A stretch of DNA of 64,000 nucleotides from positions 37,168 through 101,167 of the forward strand of contig NZ_FZPO01000008.1 in assembly GCF_900198655.1 (NCBI RefSeq). Reading direction: 5' to 3'. Position 1 is the first letter of the stretch. Each line of letters starts with the position of its first letter. Below the pieces are notes generated by a model, which was not told where the DNA came from, did not search any database, and worked only from the letters and a program-made list of their open reading frames with translations. Positions 19,051 to 27,751 of the stretch are shown piece after piece. Source of the stretch: Helicobacter equorum. Its GTDB lineage: Bacteria > Campylobacterota > Campylobacteria > Campylobacterales > Helicobacteraceae. A program made the position numbers and the translations under genes.

Positions 19051-19991
19051 GTGTAAAACAAGATTTAGTATATGCCTTAGAGCAAAAATGCCAACACTTT
19101 TTTACGCGCAAAGATTCTTGTAATTTTGCTAAAGCCTTAGCAAATCTTACAAGTCTTGATATTTCTTTCAGCCTTAAGTTACCAGATATACCAAGTTATG
19201 GTATCACTCTCACACCTAATGCACCACTTACACCAAAAGATCGCGAGATTCTGACACAAACTGCCTTGGCACTCAAGCCATGGCGTAAGGGACCATTTCG
19301 GATTGATACGCTTTTTGTCGATACAGAGTGGCAAAGTTTTATGAAATTTAATCTCCTTGCGCCATATTTGAATCTTACTGATAAAGAAGTGCTTGATATG
19401 GGCTGCAATAATGGGTATTATTTGTTTGAGATGTTGCGTTTTAAGCCTAAGGCACTCTATGGTTTTGATCCAAGCGCTGTGTATGCTGCACAATTTAATT
19501 TTCTTAATCACCTTGCCAAAACAGACATACACTTTTATCCTTTAGGGATTGAGGATTTGCGTGATTTTAGTATCGCGTATGAGCAAAAGTTTGATTGCAT
19601 TATGTGTCTTGGTGTGTTGTATCATCGTAGCGATCCTATCGCGACACTCAAAAATCTAAGTTTTGGACTAAAAAGAGGCGGGGAGCTGTTTTTGGACTGC
19701 CTCTTGATAGAATCTGATAAAGAACTATGCCTATGCCCTAAGAAATCCTATGCTAAAATGAGTAATGTATATTTTATCCCAAGTTTAGAGGCATTAAAGG
19801 GTTGGTGTGAGCGTGCGGGGTTTGGAAGTTTTGAAATACTTGGTATGCAACAAACCACCACACAAGAACAGCGCAAAACTCCTTGGATTGATACTCTAAG
19901 CTTGGAGGATTTTTTAGATTCTCAAAGTGGGCTAACAATCGAGGGTTATCCGCCACCATTGCGTGGATATTTTAGATTGATAAAAACATAA
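19047..19991 (+). CDS. cmoB: tRNA U34 carboxymethyltransferase CmoB
   Basis: 314 residues. CmoB moves a carboxymethyl group from carboxy-SAM to 5-hydroxyuridine at tRNA position 34, giving cmo5U, which widens wobble decoding. Seen are RKGPFRIDTLFVDTEWQS, the cofactor motif VLDMGCNNGYYLFEML near residue 115, FDPSAVY and the signature LGVLYHRSDP near residue 190. The hydroxylation partner, a U32-family protein, is also in this window (52.9-54.2 kb); CmoA is not. Confidence 0.93.
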   Translation: MSVKQDLVYALEQKCQHFFTRKDSCNFAKALANLTSLDISFSLKLPDIPSYGITLTPNAPLTPKDREILTQTALALKPWRKGPFRIDTLFVDTEWQSFMKFNLLAPYLNLTDKEVLDMGCNNGYYLFEMLRFKPKALYGFDPSAVYAAQFNFLNHLAKTDIHFYPLGIEDLRDFSIAYEQKFDCIMCLGVLYHRSDPIATLKNLSFGLKRGGELFLDCLLIESDKELCLCPKKSYAKMSNVYFIPSLEALKGWCERAGFGSFEILGMQQTTTQEQRKTPWIDTLSLEDFLDSQSGLTIEGYPPPLRGYFRLIKT

Positions 19992-20001
19992 GGAACTTTG
20001 T

Positions 20002-20442
20002 ATGGATGAGCAAGAAGACCAACTCCCCTTAGAAAACGATACGCTTAATATCTGCACGAAGCTACATACTTGTGGCGAGATCGTATTGCTTACAAGGGGA
20101 GTGGCAAATGTGCAGTTTGTGCCAGAAGAATATATGGTAATGGATAAAGAAGCACACAATAGCCTTATACACGCAGGATATATATTCAATGCCGCTTCGT
20201 ATGCGGCAATGGCAGCTATTAATAAGCGTCATAGCATTATGATTGCTGCAGATGTGAAGTTTCTCTCCCCTATCGAATTAGGACATGAAGTGCTTTTTAA
20301 GGCGGTGGCAACGCAAATGGATACAAAAAAATGCGAGGTAAAAGTCGAGGGATTTTTGCTTGATATTAAAATTTTTGATTCACTATTTCATATCGCTGTG
20401 TTTGATAAAGCACCATTTAGTATCGCGTTGGACAAGCTATAA
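20002..20442 (+). CDS. Hot-dog-fold thioesterase family protein
   Basis: 146 residues with a PaaI/FapR-like hot-dog pattern: HNSLIHAGYIFNAASYAAMAA near residue 52 (the HGG-like active-site loop plus helix) and DVKFLSPIELGHEV. Such proteins hydrolyse acyl-CoA or acyl-ACP, or bind them without hydrolysis. It follows cmoB after ten bases. Confidence 0.75.
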   Translation: MDEQEDQLPLENDTLNICTKLHTCGEIVLLTRGVANVQFVPEEYMVMDKEAHNSLIHAGYIFNAASYAAMAAINKRHSIMIAADVKFLSPIELGHEVLFKAVATQMDTKKCEVKVEGFLLDIKIFDSLFHIAVFDKAPFSIALDKL

Positions 20443-20530
20443 CTATTGTTATTTATGAAATAGATATTGTTTTTTGGTTTGTTTTTGTTTCATAGAATTC
20501 CGCGAAATTTTAAGTTAGGAAAGGAATTTT

Positions 20531-20965
20531 ATGTTAGAAACTCATACAAAAGAAATTGTAAAAAGCACAGTGCCACTCTTGAAAGAATATGGAGAAGACA
20601 TCACCAAGGTATTTTATAGGGAGCTTTTTAGTCGCTATCCGGAAGTAAAGGGTATGTTTGATATGGAGAAACAAAAAAGTGGACAACAACCGAAAGCCTT
20701 GGCAATGGCTATCTTGAATGCTGCAAAGAATATTGATAATCTTGAAAAGATTCGCCCCTCTGTGGAGTCGATTGGTAAGATACATGTGGGATTGCATGTA
20801 TTGCCAGAGCATTATCCATTAGTTGGAGAATGCCTACTTATTGCTATCAAAGAAGTCTTACAAGATGTGGCTAGTGATGAGGTTATAGAAGCGTGGGGCA
20901 AAGCTTATGGAGCGATTGCGGATTTTTATATCAATATAGAAGCAAAGATATATCAAAATACATAA
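20531..20965 (+). CDS. Single-domain haemoglobin, Cgb-type
   Basis: 144 residues, one globin domain. The B-helix Tyr in TKVFYRELFSRYPEVK, the block PKALAMAILNAAKNI and the F-helix region with EHYPLVG match Campylobacter jejuni Cgb closely as I remember it. Cgb converts nitric oxide to nitrate and protects against nitrosative stress. No reductase domain follows, so it needs outside electron donors. SD is AGGAAAGGA before the ATG. In C. jejuni the gene is controlled by NssR (Crp family); no such site was identified in the 88 bases upstream. Confidence 0.88.
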   Translation: MLETHTKEIVKSTVPLLKEYGEDITKVFYRELFSRYPEVKGMFDMEKQKSGQQPKALAMAILNAAKNIDNLEKIRPSVESIGKIHVGLHVLPEHYPLVGECLLIAIKEVLQDVASDEVIEAWGKAYGAIADFYINIEAKIYQNT

Positions 20966-20983
20966 GATATTGTGCCTTACACG

Positions 20984-21015
20984 CCACATACATTCATAGC
21001 GTATGTGGTTTTTAG
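20984..21015 (+). terminator. Terminator after the globin gene
   Basis: Stem CCACATAC/GTATGTGG (20984-20991, 21001-21008), nine-base loop, followed directly by TTTTTA and a T-rich run. Confidence 0.75.
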
Positions 21016-21042
21016 GTTTTGTGAGGATAGGGTGTTGTATGG

Positions 21043-21074
21043 ACACAATCAAAAGCTAGAATCTTTGATTGTGT
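21043..21074. other. Stem-loop downstream of the methyltransferase
   Basis: Perfect arms ACACAATCAAA and TTTGATTGTGT (21043-21053, 21064-21074) with a ten-base loop. On the minus strand it lies just after the methyltransferase stop, but no T-run follows, so it may be a transcript-end stabiliser or a factor-assisted terminator. Confidence 0.4.
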
Positions 21075-21119
21075 AGAGTTTATGTAAGTATCAATTACTT
21101 ATAAGGTTTTGTGCTATGC

Positions 21120-21959
21120 CTAGCGTTTTAATCCATTGACGGTTTGTAGCATAGCATCTGCTGTTTGGATTGTCTTAGAATTTGCCTCATGATGCTTAAG
21201 AGAAGCAAGATATTCTCTTGCTTTTTGTTGATTAGGCTTTCTACACGATAGATGAGTATAAAGTGAGAGTTCATCACTTATCCCAAAAAGAGATTTTTTG
21301 ACAGAATCAAAGAAATAATGACATACCATAATGATTTCTGCTTGTGTATTGACATGCTCATAATTCATAATTACATCATAGTCTAATTTGTATTTTGTCC
21401 TGAATGCGATACCTGTTGATAATTTATATGCCATCGTCCATAAGAATCTACCCTGACTTGGAATAGCTGCTGAAAATACGCCATTATCCTTTAAGAGCAG
21501 ACATGAATGTGCTACAACTTCTGGCAAATTTGTTATATGTTCTAATACCGCACAGGATATGATTCGGTCATAAAGTGTATTTTCATTAGTAATATATCCC
21601 CCCCCCCTTGTTGAATACGTGTTTTCTGTAATTTGTGTAATATCTTGATAGATTGCATTTACATATTGTAGCTTTGGGGAATCTTGATATAGCGTTTCGA
21701 ATGGTTCAATAATATCATAATGGCTTAAATTATGCTCGTATGATATTTGATTTAGTGTTCCAGCGCCTATTTCTAGCGTTCTGTATCCACCTATGTCTTT
21801 TGTATCTTTTGCTACTTTATGGTGCAACCAACGTTCAAGTTTTTGAGCCATTCCGTTAGCTACTCCTTCTCCTGATCTATTGCTTTTGTAGTGTTCTTCA
21901 TAGATGGCTTGATAAGCATCTGGTAGTGGATTTTTTACTTTTGGAAAATTATGAAACAT
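21120..21959 (-). CDS. Phase-variable SAM methyltransferase with a FlgG-derived C-terminal tail
   Basis: 279 residues. Class I methyltransferase motif I is LEIGAGTLNQIS near residue 62, with IIEPFET and SCAVLEHITNLPEVV following, as in small-molecule or glycan methyltransferases. A ten-G tract encodes RGGG near residue 118 and the frame is intact at this length, so the gene is on; nine or eleven would truncate it at under half length. The last 22 residues (from EANSKTIQTADAM to the end) are identical to the end of FlgG, encoded by a 70-base direct repeat. It starts 15 bases after the flgG stop with a GGAGAG site, so it rides on flgG transcription. Substrate unknown; the neighbours suggest flagellin or surface glycan, but that is inference. 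Confidence 0.8.
   Translation of the reverse strand: MFHNFPKVKNPLPDAYQAIYEEHYKSNRSGEGVANGMAQKLERWLHHKVAKDTKDIGGYRTLEIGAGTLNQISYEHNLSHYDIIEPFETLYQDSPKLQYVNAIYQDITQITENTYSTRGGGYITNENTLYDRIISCAVLEHITNLPEVVAHSCLLLKDNGVFSAAIPSQGRFLWTMAYKLSTGIAFRTKYKLDYDVIMNYEHVNTQAEIIMVCHYFFDSVKKSLFGISDELSLYTHLSCRKPNQQKAREYLASLKHHEANSKTIQTADAMLQTVNGLKR
21121..21190. repeat. Direct repeat copy 1 (3' end of flgG, fused to methyltransferase)
   Basis: Seventy bases identical to 21976-22045, offset 855 bases. This copy forms the 3' end of the methyltransferase gene. The copies diverge immediately outside the block on both sides. Confidence 0.92.
21598..21607. repeat. Poly-C/G tract of 10 inside the methyltransferase gene
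   Basis: G-tract in the coding strand; the open reading frame through it (R-G-G-G-Y) fits ten bases, the on state. Long C runs are hard to count by eye, so the count is taken from the uninterrupted frame. Confidence 0.8.
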
Positions 21960-21974
21960 TTACTCTCCTTTGTT

Positions 21975-22763
21975 TTAGCGTTTTAATCCATTGACGGTTT
22001 GTAGCATAGCATCTGCTGTTTGGATTGTCTTAGAATTTGCCTCATACGCTCTTTGACCTGTGATAAGATCTGTCATTTCCTCTACAAGTTTGACATTACT
22101 CAATTCTATAAAGCCTTGCCGTAGTTGTCCAAAGCCATCTATGCCCGGCACACCTGCAATAGGTTCTCCTGAGGCATTGGTATTGATAAGTAAATTATCA
22201 CCAAGCGCGTGTAATCCAGCAGGATTGACAAAATTTACAATCTCAATTTGTCCTAATACGTTAACTTCTGTTTGATTGCCTTCTAGCACGCTCACCGTGC
22301 CATCTGTGCCTATGTTGATTTGTGTGGTATTTTCGGGAACTGCAATATTTGGAATGAGTTGATAGCCTTCAGGTGTTACGATATTGCCCTCGTTATCGAG
22401 CTTGAAACTTCCAGCGCGTGTGTAAGCGATATTGCCATCAGGGAGTTGGATTTGAAAAAATCCATTACCCGTGATTGCTATATCTAGGTTATTTTCTGTT
22501 TCTTTTGGGTGTCCTTGAGAAAACATTTTTTGCACCGAAATCGGACGCACACCAATGCCCACTTCTATACCTGTAGGAGAGATGGTTGTTTCACTCGTTG
22601 AAGTCCCAGCATATTGGAGCACTTGATGAAATAAGTCCGCAAATTCTGCGCGTTGTTTTTTAAAGCCTATGGTATTGACATTGGCGATATTATTAGAAGT
22701 TGTATCGATTTGTAATTGCTGTCCTAGCATACCTGTGGTAGCGGTATAAATAGACCTCATCAT
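21975..22763 (-). CDS. flgG: Flagellar distal rod protein FlgG
   Basis: 262 residues, the same length as H. pylori FlgG. N-terminal rod/hook motif is QIDTTSNNIANVNTIGFKK; the middle has LDIAITGNGFFQIQLPDG and YTRAGSFKLD; the C-terminal coiled-coil segment has LVEEMTDLITGQRAYEAN. The start is ATG at 22763 (MMRSIYTATTGM), six bases after AAAGGA; a longer frame to 22889 covers the promoter region. A sigma-54-like promoter lies about 55 bases upstream, and rpoN itself is encoded 3.6 kb away. The gene is intact despite the copy of its tail downstream. Confidence 0.95.
   Translation of the reverse strand: MMRSIYTATTGMLGQQLQIDTTSNNIANVNTIGFKKQRAEFADLFHQVLQYAGTSTSETTISPTGIEVGIGVRPISVQKMFSQGHPKETENNLDIAITGNGFFQIQLPDGNIAYTRAGSFKLDNEGNIVTPEGYQLIPNIAVPENTTQINIGTDGTVSVLEGNQTEVNVLGQIEIVNFVNPAGLHALGDNLLINTNASGEPIAGVPGIDGFGQLRQGFIELSNVKLVEEMTDLITGQRAYEANSKTIQTADAMLQTVNGLKR
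21976..22045. repeat. Direct repeat copy 2 (authentic 3' end of flgG)
   Basis: Same 70 bases as 21121-21190, here in the native flgG context (preceded in the coding strand by the codons for TGQRAY). Recombination between the copies would remove the 855-base methyltransferase insert and leave flgG whole. Confidence 0.92.
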
Positions 22764-22817
22764 AGGCAATCCTTTGTTGTTTGTTGCGTCTTGGACGACA
22801 TAAATACAGAATCTAAA

Positions 22818-22835
22818 AGCAAAAGTAATTCCTTT
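22818..22835 (-). promoter_or_regulatory. Candidate sigma-54 promoter for flgG
   Basis: On the minus strand AAAGGAATTACTTTTGCTTT: a GG and a GC separated by exactly ten bases, with the TTGC of the -12 element complete. The -24 side is weaker than the consensus TTGGCAC. Position about 55 bases before the flgG ATG is right, and flgG is a rod gene of the kind RpoN controls in this group. Confidence 0.45.
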
Positions 22836-22859
22836 AATATCTTGTAAGAGAAAATACAT

Positions 22860-22865
22860 TATAAT
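22860..22865 (+). promoter_or_regulatory. -10 element for the TRIC-dnaX-tsaE-lptB-rpoN run
   Basis: TATAAT, 36 bases before the ATG at 22902, in the context AAAATACATTATAATC, which recurs almost unchanged in front of cheZ (52131). Confidence 0.6.
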
Positions 22866-22901
22866 CCTCGCCCATAGATTTACAACCAAAAAGGCACGGA
22901 A

Positions 22902-23555
22902 ATGTCCTATCCTATCAGTGATACCACATTATTGCATACACTCTTTGTTGTTGGGATTATTGTTGAAGCAATAACGGGTGCTTTGGCTGCAGGTAGGCAT
23001 AAAATGGATCTTTTTGGCGTGATGTTTATCGCACTTGTTACTGCCATTGGTGGAGGTTCTATCCGCGATGTATTGCTTGGGACTTATCCGCTTACATGGG
23101 TAGAGAATCCATCATATGTGATTATTATTTGTGTAAGTGCGATTCTTACGACACTTATTCCCAAAAAACTTGTGCGATTTGAAAAAGTTTTTTTAAGCCT
23201 TGATGCGTTGGGATTGGTGGTATTTAGTATTATTGGTGCGCAAGTAGCGATGAAAAATGGTCATGGTTTTATTATCGCTGTGAGTGCAGCGTGTATTACA
23301 GGGATTTTTGGTGGAATTTTGCGCGATATTTTTTGCAATCGCATTCCGCTTGTGTTTCAAAAGGAATTATATGCCGGGGTGAGTATGATTGCAGCGACTT
23401 TATATTATGTGCTCGTGGTGGGTGTTGGAGTGGATTCATTGCTTGCAGTGCTTATCACGCTTGTATTTGGCACACTTTTGCGCTTGTTTGCGATCGGTTA
23501 TAAGCTAAATCTCCCCACATTTTCCTATGAAGATACGCATAGATCACATAAATAA
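22902..23555 (+). CDS. TRIC/UPF0126-family membrane channel protein (YadS-like)
   Basis: 217 residues with seven hydrophobic segments and two repeated UPF0126 units, each with a glycine-rich turn and an arginine: [13 protein letters not shown] in the first and [11 protein letters not shown] in the second. Bacterial TRIC proteins form trimeric monovalent cation channels. It is the first gene of a run that has the same order as H. pylori HP0718-HP0714 from memory; dnaX follows 18 bases later. Confidence 0.87.
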   Translation: MSYPISDTTLLHTLFVVGIIVEAITGALAAGRHKMDLFGVMFIALVTAIGGGSIRDVLLGTYPLTWVENPSYVIIICVSAILTTLIPKKLVRFEKVFLSLDALGLVVFSIIGAQVAMKNGHGFIIAVSAACITGIFGGILRDIFCNRIPLVFQKELYAGVSMIAATLYYVLVVGVGVDSLLAVLITLVFGTLLRLFAIGYKLNLPTFSYEDTHRSHK

Positions 23556-23573
23556 AAAATAAAAGGAATTGCA

Positions 23574-25190
23574 ATGTCATTAGCTCTTGCTTTGAAATAT
23601 CGCCCCACTACCTTTGAGGATCTCATCGGACAGCACGCGGTTTCTCAAACACTTTCTCTCGCGCTAGATTCTAAACATATTTCACATGCCTATCTTTTTA
23701 GTGGTTTGCGTGGCAGTGGAAAAACGAGTTCAGCTAGAATCTTTTCACGATCGTTGCAATGCGATAAGGGACCTACTTCAAAGCCCTGTGGTGAATGTCA
23801 AAATTGTAAGGCTGCATTAGAGGGTAGGCATTTGGATATTATTGAAATGGATGCGGCTTCTAGTCGCAAGATTGATGATATTCGTGATCTTATCGAGCAG
23901 ACTAAATATCGCCCAGCATTTGGACGATACAAGATTTTTATCATTGATGAAGTGCATATGCTTACACGCGAGGCGTTTAATGCTTTATTAAAAACGCTTG
24001 AAGAACCACCTGAGTATGTAAAATTTATTTTGGCTACGACAGATCCGCTCAAACTCCCACCCACAATTTTAAGTAGGACACAACATTTTAGATTTAAACA
24101 AATCCCACAAAGGCTTGTAGTAGAGCATATCGCCCATATTTTGGATAAAGAACAAGTGCGATATGACACACAGGCATTAGATATTATCGCACGTAGTGGA
24201 TCTGGAAGTTTGCGAGATACATTAACGCTTCTTGATCAAGCAATCATTTTTTGTAAAAATGATATTGATACAAGTGGCGTTACGGATATGTTAGGTATCG
24301 TTGATCCACAGATTTTTAGTGAGCTCTTTAGCAATCTTTTAACAAATAATCTTAGCGATATTCAAGTAAGTATAGAGGTATTGCAAGAATACGAAAGTGA
24401 GATGATTATAGATGAAATGATACTTTTCCTTAAAGATAAGCTTTTAGCAAATGACAAAGCTTATCCGCCATTGCTTTTGGATAGATTTTTTAGAATCCTA
24501 ACAGATTCTAAAATCCTTCTTGCACATAATACTGATGGGAGTTTTGTTCTTTTGCTAACCTTGCTCAAAATGCAAGAAGCCCTAAAAATAAAAGAAATTG
24601 ATGCGATGATTGTGGATTTGGAACATCAAATTTTTGGTGCTTCAACTCCAAATGTTACACATACCACAGCAAATATTGTACCAAACCAACCTGCACACAG
24701 CCAATCTGCACAGAATCTAGCACAAAATTCCGCACAAGCAACCATTCCAAAGATCCAAAGTCCCTTTGAAATCCTTACGCAAAAGCTATATGATAGAAAT
24801 TATGAGTTAGGGGAATGTTTTGCGCGGTGTGTGAAGTTTGTGAGTTTTGAAAGTGATACGCTTACTTGGTATTCAAGTGCGGATGGTGAGGACAAAGAGA
24901 GACTTACACGACATTTTGAGATTATAAAGGCATTTGTAGCACAAGTTTTTGGTGCGCATACCAAGATTAGTGTGCAAAAATCACAACCACAAACCACCAA
25001 GGCACAAGAAAATGGGACAAATCAAGATACTTTGATGAGCAAAGACACTCAAGCAGATCAAAATATGCCCACAAACCAAAACACTCCAAACAGCCAAAAA
25101 ACTCAAGATAGAGAGTTTATACAACACAATAAAGAGATTGTGGCAAGTTTGGAGGAACACTTGGGGATTAAAGATTATTTTAAATCCTAA
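23574..25190 (+). CDS. dnaX: DNA polymerase III subunit gamma/tau
   Basis: 538 residues; the clamp-loader ATPase. Walker A is FSGLRGSGKTSSARIF near residue 42, the zinc cluster lies in CGECQNC plus an upstream Cys, Walker B is IIDEVHML near residue 124, and the sensor SRTQHFRF follows. From about residue 360 to 400 and 470 to 515 the chain is rich in Gln, Asn, Thr and Ala, a flexible linker. The C-terminal folded part is short, so a full tau-type polymerase-binding domain is doubtful. Confidence 0.95.
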   Translation: MSLALALKYRPTTFEDLIGQHAVSQTLSLALDSKHISHAYLFSGLRGSGKTSSARIFSRSLQCDKGPTSKPCGECQNCKAALEGRHLDIIEMDAASSRKIDDIRDLIEQTKYRPAFGRYKIFIIDEVHMLTREAFNALLKTLEEPPEYVKFILATTDPLKLPPTILSRTQHFRFKQIPQRLVVEHIAHILDKEQVRYDTQALDIIARSGSGSLRDTLTLLDQAIIFCKNDIDTSGVTDMLGIVDPQIFSELFSNLLTNNLSDIQVSIEVLQEYESEMIIDEMILFLKDKLLANDKAYPPLLLDRFFRILTDSKILLAHNTDGSFVLLLTLLKMQEALKIKEIDAMIVDLEHQIFGASTPNVTHTTANIVPNQPAHSQSAQNLAQNSAQATIPKIQSPFEILTQKLYDRNYELGECFARCVKFVSFESDTLTWYSSADGEDKERLTRHFEIIKAFVAQVFGAHTKISVQKSQPQTTKAQENGTNQDTLMSKDTQADQNMPTNQNTPNSQKTQDREFIQHNKEIVASLEEHLGIKDYFKS

Positions 25191-25210
25191 ATATCACGCA
25201 ACAAGGAGAA

Positions 25211-25651
25211 ATGATGACATTTACACTAGGAGAAGAAGGTTTGGAGCCACTTTGTGGTTATCTAGATTCATATACAAAGGGACAAAAGCGAGTCTTTTTT
25301 TTGCTTAATGGTGATTTGGGGAGTGGCAAGACGACACTTGTGAAAAATTTCGTGCATTTTAGGGGTGGTAGAGATGATGTAACTTCGCCTACCTTTAGTC
25401 TTTCACAAGATTATGATGATGTATTTCATTATGATTTTTATCAAAAAGAATATAATCACCTCTTAGAACTTGGATTTATCGAGCTTTTTGAGCGTGAGGG
25501 TATACATTTTATCGAATGGGCTGATACTGGTATCAAAGATCTTTTGCAAAAATGTGGTTTTGCAATCGTGCGCGTGGATATTGTGCCTTTAGATTCTGGA
25601 GAAAGGGAGTATATAATCAACGATGAATACATTACAAGCACACAATCTTAG
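25211..25651 (+). CDS. tsaE: tRNA threonylcarbamoyladenosine biosynthesis ATPase TsaE
   Basis: 146 residues. P-loop LNGDLGSGKTTLVKNF near residue 33, then the family block VTSPTFSLSQDYDDVFHYDFY and FIEWADTG. TsaE supports t6A37 synthesis with TsaB and TsaD. The ATG at 25214 has better spacing to AAGGAG than the ATG at 25211. It overlaps lptB by 29 bases. Confidence 0.93.
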   Translation: MMTFTLGEEGLEPLCGYLDSYTKGQKRVFFLLNGDLGSGKTTLVKNFVHFRGGRDDVTSPTFSLSQDYDDVFHYDFYQKEYNHLLELGFIELFEREGIHFIEWADTGIKDLLQKCGFAIVRVDIVPLDSGEREYIINDEYITSTQS

Positions 25652-26345
25652 TAAGCAAATCAAAAAAATAAAAATTGTTAATGATATTTCTTTGGAAGTC
25701 AATAGCAAGGAAGTTGTGGGACTTTTGGGACCAAATGGTGCTGGAAAAACCACGACTTTTTACATGATATGCGGACTTTTACACCCAACCTCTGGGGCAG
25801 TGCATTTGAATGGATCTGATATTACAAAGCTTCCGTTACACGCACGATCTAATATGGGTATTGGCTATCTTCCGCAAGAATCAAGTATTTTTAAAGATTT
25901 AAGTGTAGAGGAAAATCTTCTTTTAGCAGCAGAGGCGAGTATAAAAAGTGTCAAAGATCGTAAGATCCGCATAGAAAAAATGCTAGAGGAATTTAATATC
26001 GAGCCAATTCGCACAAGAAAGGGCGTGAGTTTGAGCGGTGGGGAGCGTCGGCGTGTAGAAATCGCAAGAGCATTGGTAAAAAATCCTAAATTTGTTTTGC
26101 TTGATGAGCCATTTGCTGGAGTGGATCCCAAAGCGGTGGTAGATATCCAAAATATTATTTTGAAGCTTATTGAGCTTGATATAGGTGTGCTTATCACAGA
26201 CCACAATGTGCGTGAGACGCTATCGGTTTGTCATAGAAGTTATGTTATCAAAAGTGGTGCGCTTTTAGCGAGTGGTAATGCGCAAGAGATTTATCAAAAT
26301 GCCCTTGTGCGTAAATATTATTTGGGAGAGAATTTTAAAGCATGA
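25623..26345 (+). CDS. lptB: LPS export ABC transporter ATPase LptB
   Basis: 240 residues; powers lipopolysaccharide extraction from the inner membrane with LptFG and LptC. Walker A is LLGPNGAGKTTTFYMICG, signature LSGGERRRVEIARAL, Walker B FVLLDEPFAGVDP, switch His in ITDHNVRETL. It overlaps rpoN by four bases (ATGA), as lptB often precedes rpoN in proteobacteria. Confidence 0.95.
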   Translation: MNTLQAHNLSKQIKKIKIVNDISLEVNSKEVVGLLGPNGAGKTTTFYMICGLLHPTSGAVHLNGSDITKLPLHARSNMGIGYLPQESSIFKDLSVEENLLLAAEASIKSVKDRKIRIEKMLEEFNIEPIRTRKGVSLSGGERRRVEIARALVKNPKFVLLDEPFAGVDPKAVVDIQNIILKLIELDIGVLITDHNVRETLSVCHRSYVIKSGALLASGNAQEIYQNALVRKYYLGENFKA

Positions 26346-27688
26346 GTGCAAGATCGGGTTTAGGAGGGAGATTACGCACCAATGTCGCTATCAAACCAAA
26401 GCTTTCGGCGACACTAAAAAATTGGCTACCTATCTTGCAAAGTGGAGCTGATAGTATAGAAGAAATTGTGCAAGAGTTTGCCCAAGAAAACCCTTATGTG
26501 CAGATTCAAAGCCAACGCACACAATCTCTGTCGCAAAAATCTAAGGTTACCTCCAAATCTCAATCGCAAAAAAATTCTATCACAGACAAGATAGAATCTC
26601 TAAGTACTACCACGCAGGATTTATATGAGAGTTTGCTTACACAAATAACACCACGCCTTTTCCCAAGCCAAACTTCTCAAGATATTGCCTATAGTATCAT
26701 CGAAAATATCAATAATGAAGGATATTTGGATTGTGAAGTGGTAGAACTTGCAGAGGAAGTGGGTGTGAGCGTGGAGGAATTTGAGCGTGTGCGAGGGCGA
26801 TTTGTGTATCTTGAGCCTTGTGGTGTGGGTGCAAAAGACATGAGAGAATCTTTGCACTTTCAGTTACAAGAGAGTGATTTACATGATGAAGCCTTTACTT
26901 TGGGATTAGAGATTATTAGTAATCTTCAAAACCACGCAATACACAAAAATCATCCATGTTATGATGAAGTAATGCGCACCATAAAACGCTTTAGAAATCC
27001 ACCAACTTGTGATTTTGGTGTGAAGATTCCAGAGGTCATACCAGATATTTTTATTTTTGAGCGTCTAAAGGAAGATTCACTGCAGCATACTTATGAGCTT
27101 GAAGTGCGTGTGAATGATATGTATTATCCTAAAATCATTATCGAACATCAAGAAACATTAAACAAGCAGACAAAATCCCAAAGTGATGCACAAAAACAAG
27201 CCCAAAGTTTTATCCGTGATAAACTTAAAGAAGCAAAAGATCTTGTTGATGCGCTAGATATGCGTAAGGCTACAATTTTAAAAATCGCTTTGGCTTTGCG
27301 CGAAAATCAATATGATTTTTTTATGGGTGGAGAAATACGCCCAATGAAGCTTAAAGATATTGCCCAAGATTTGGGCTATGCACCTAGCACAATCTCTCGC
27401 GCTATTGCCAATAAATACTTAGAATGCGATCGGGGAATTTTCCCTATCAAGAGCTTTTTTACTGCAGCAGTAGATGGAGAAACTTCCAATGCTTCGATTA
27501 AAGATTTTATCCTTGATCTTGTCAAAAATGAAAATAAGAAAAAACCTTTAAGTGATGTGAAGATTCTAAAAAGTGTTGAAGAGAAGTTTGGTGTCAAAAT
27601 GGTGCGTCGAACGATCACTAAATATAGGCAACAACTTAATATTGCAAGCTCCAGTGAGCGCAAGAAATTGTATGAAATGAGTGTGTAA
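26342..27688 (+). CDS. rpoN: RNA polymerase sigma-54 factor RpoN
   Basis: 448 residues. Region I is short and atypical (SGLGGRLRTNVAIKPKLSATLKNWLPIL); the core-binding domain has DIAYSIIENINNEGYLD; the helix-turn-helix is LKDIAQDLGYAPSTISRAI near residue 345; the RpoN-box region is RRTITKYRQQLNI near residue 424. In Helicobacter this factor with FlgR controls middle flagellar genes. The flgG promoter candidate in this window is a possible target. Confidence 0.96.
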   Translation: MSARSGLGGRLRTNVAIKPKLSATLKNWLPILQSGADSIEEIVQEFAQENPYVQIQSQRTQSLSQKSKVTSKSQSQKNSITDKIESLSTTTQDLYESLLTQITPRLFPSQTSQDIAYSIIENINNEGYLDCEVVELAEEVGVSVEEFERVRGRFVYLEPCGVGAKDMRESLHFQLQESDLHDEAFTLGLEIISNLQNHAIHKNHPCYDEVMRTIKRFRNPPTCDFGVKIPEVIPDIFIFERLKEDSLQHTYELEVRVNDMYYPKIIIEHQETLNKQTKSQSDAQKQAQSFIRDKLKEAKDLVDALDMRKATILKIALALRENQYDFFMGGEIRPMKLKDIAQDLGYAPSTISRAIANKYLECDRGIFPIKSFFTAAVDGETSNASIKDFILDLVKNENKKKPLSDVKILKSVEEKFGVKMVRRTITKYRQQLNIASSSERKKLYEMSV

Positions 27689-27751
27689 GTCAGCCTTTAG
27701 CAAGTATGTGCGATAATATAGGAATTTTTGTAGAATGAATAAGGAGATGTA

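Noticed and set aside
21598..21608. Reading the methyltransferase tract as eleven bases, which would make the gene frameshifted
   Set aside because: The uninterrupted 279-residue frame (R-G-G-G-Y across the tract) needs ten bases; long C runs are easily miscounted by eye.
21120..22045. Transposon or integrase-mediated insertion after flgG
   Set aside because: No transposase, terminal inverted repeats or integrase gene; the 70-base direct repeat is coding sequence of flgG, far longer than a target duplication. Homologous or illegitimate recombination after DNA uptake is simpler.
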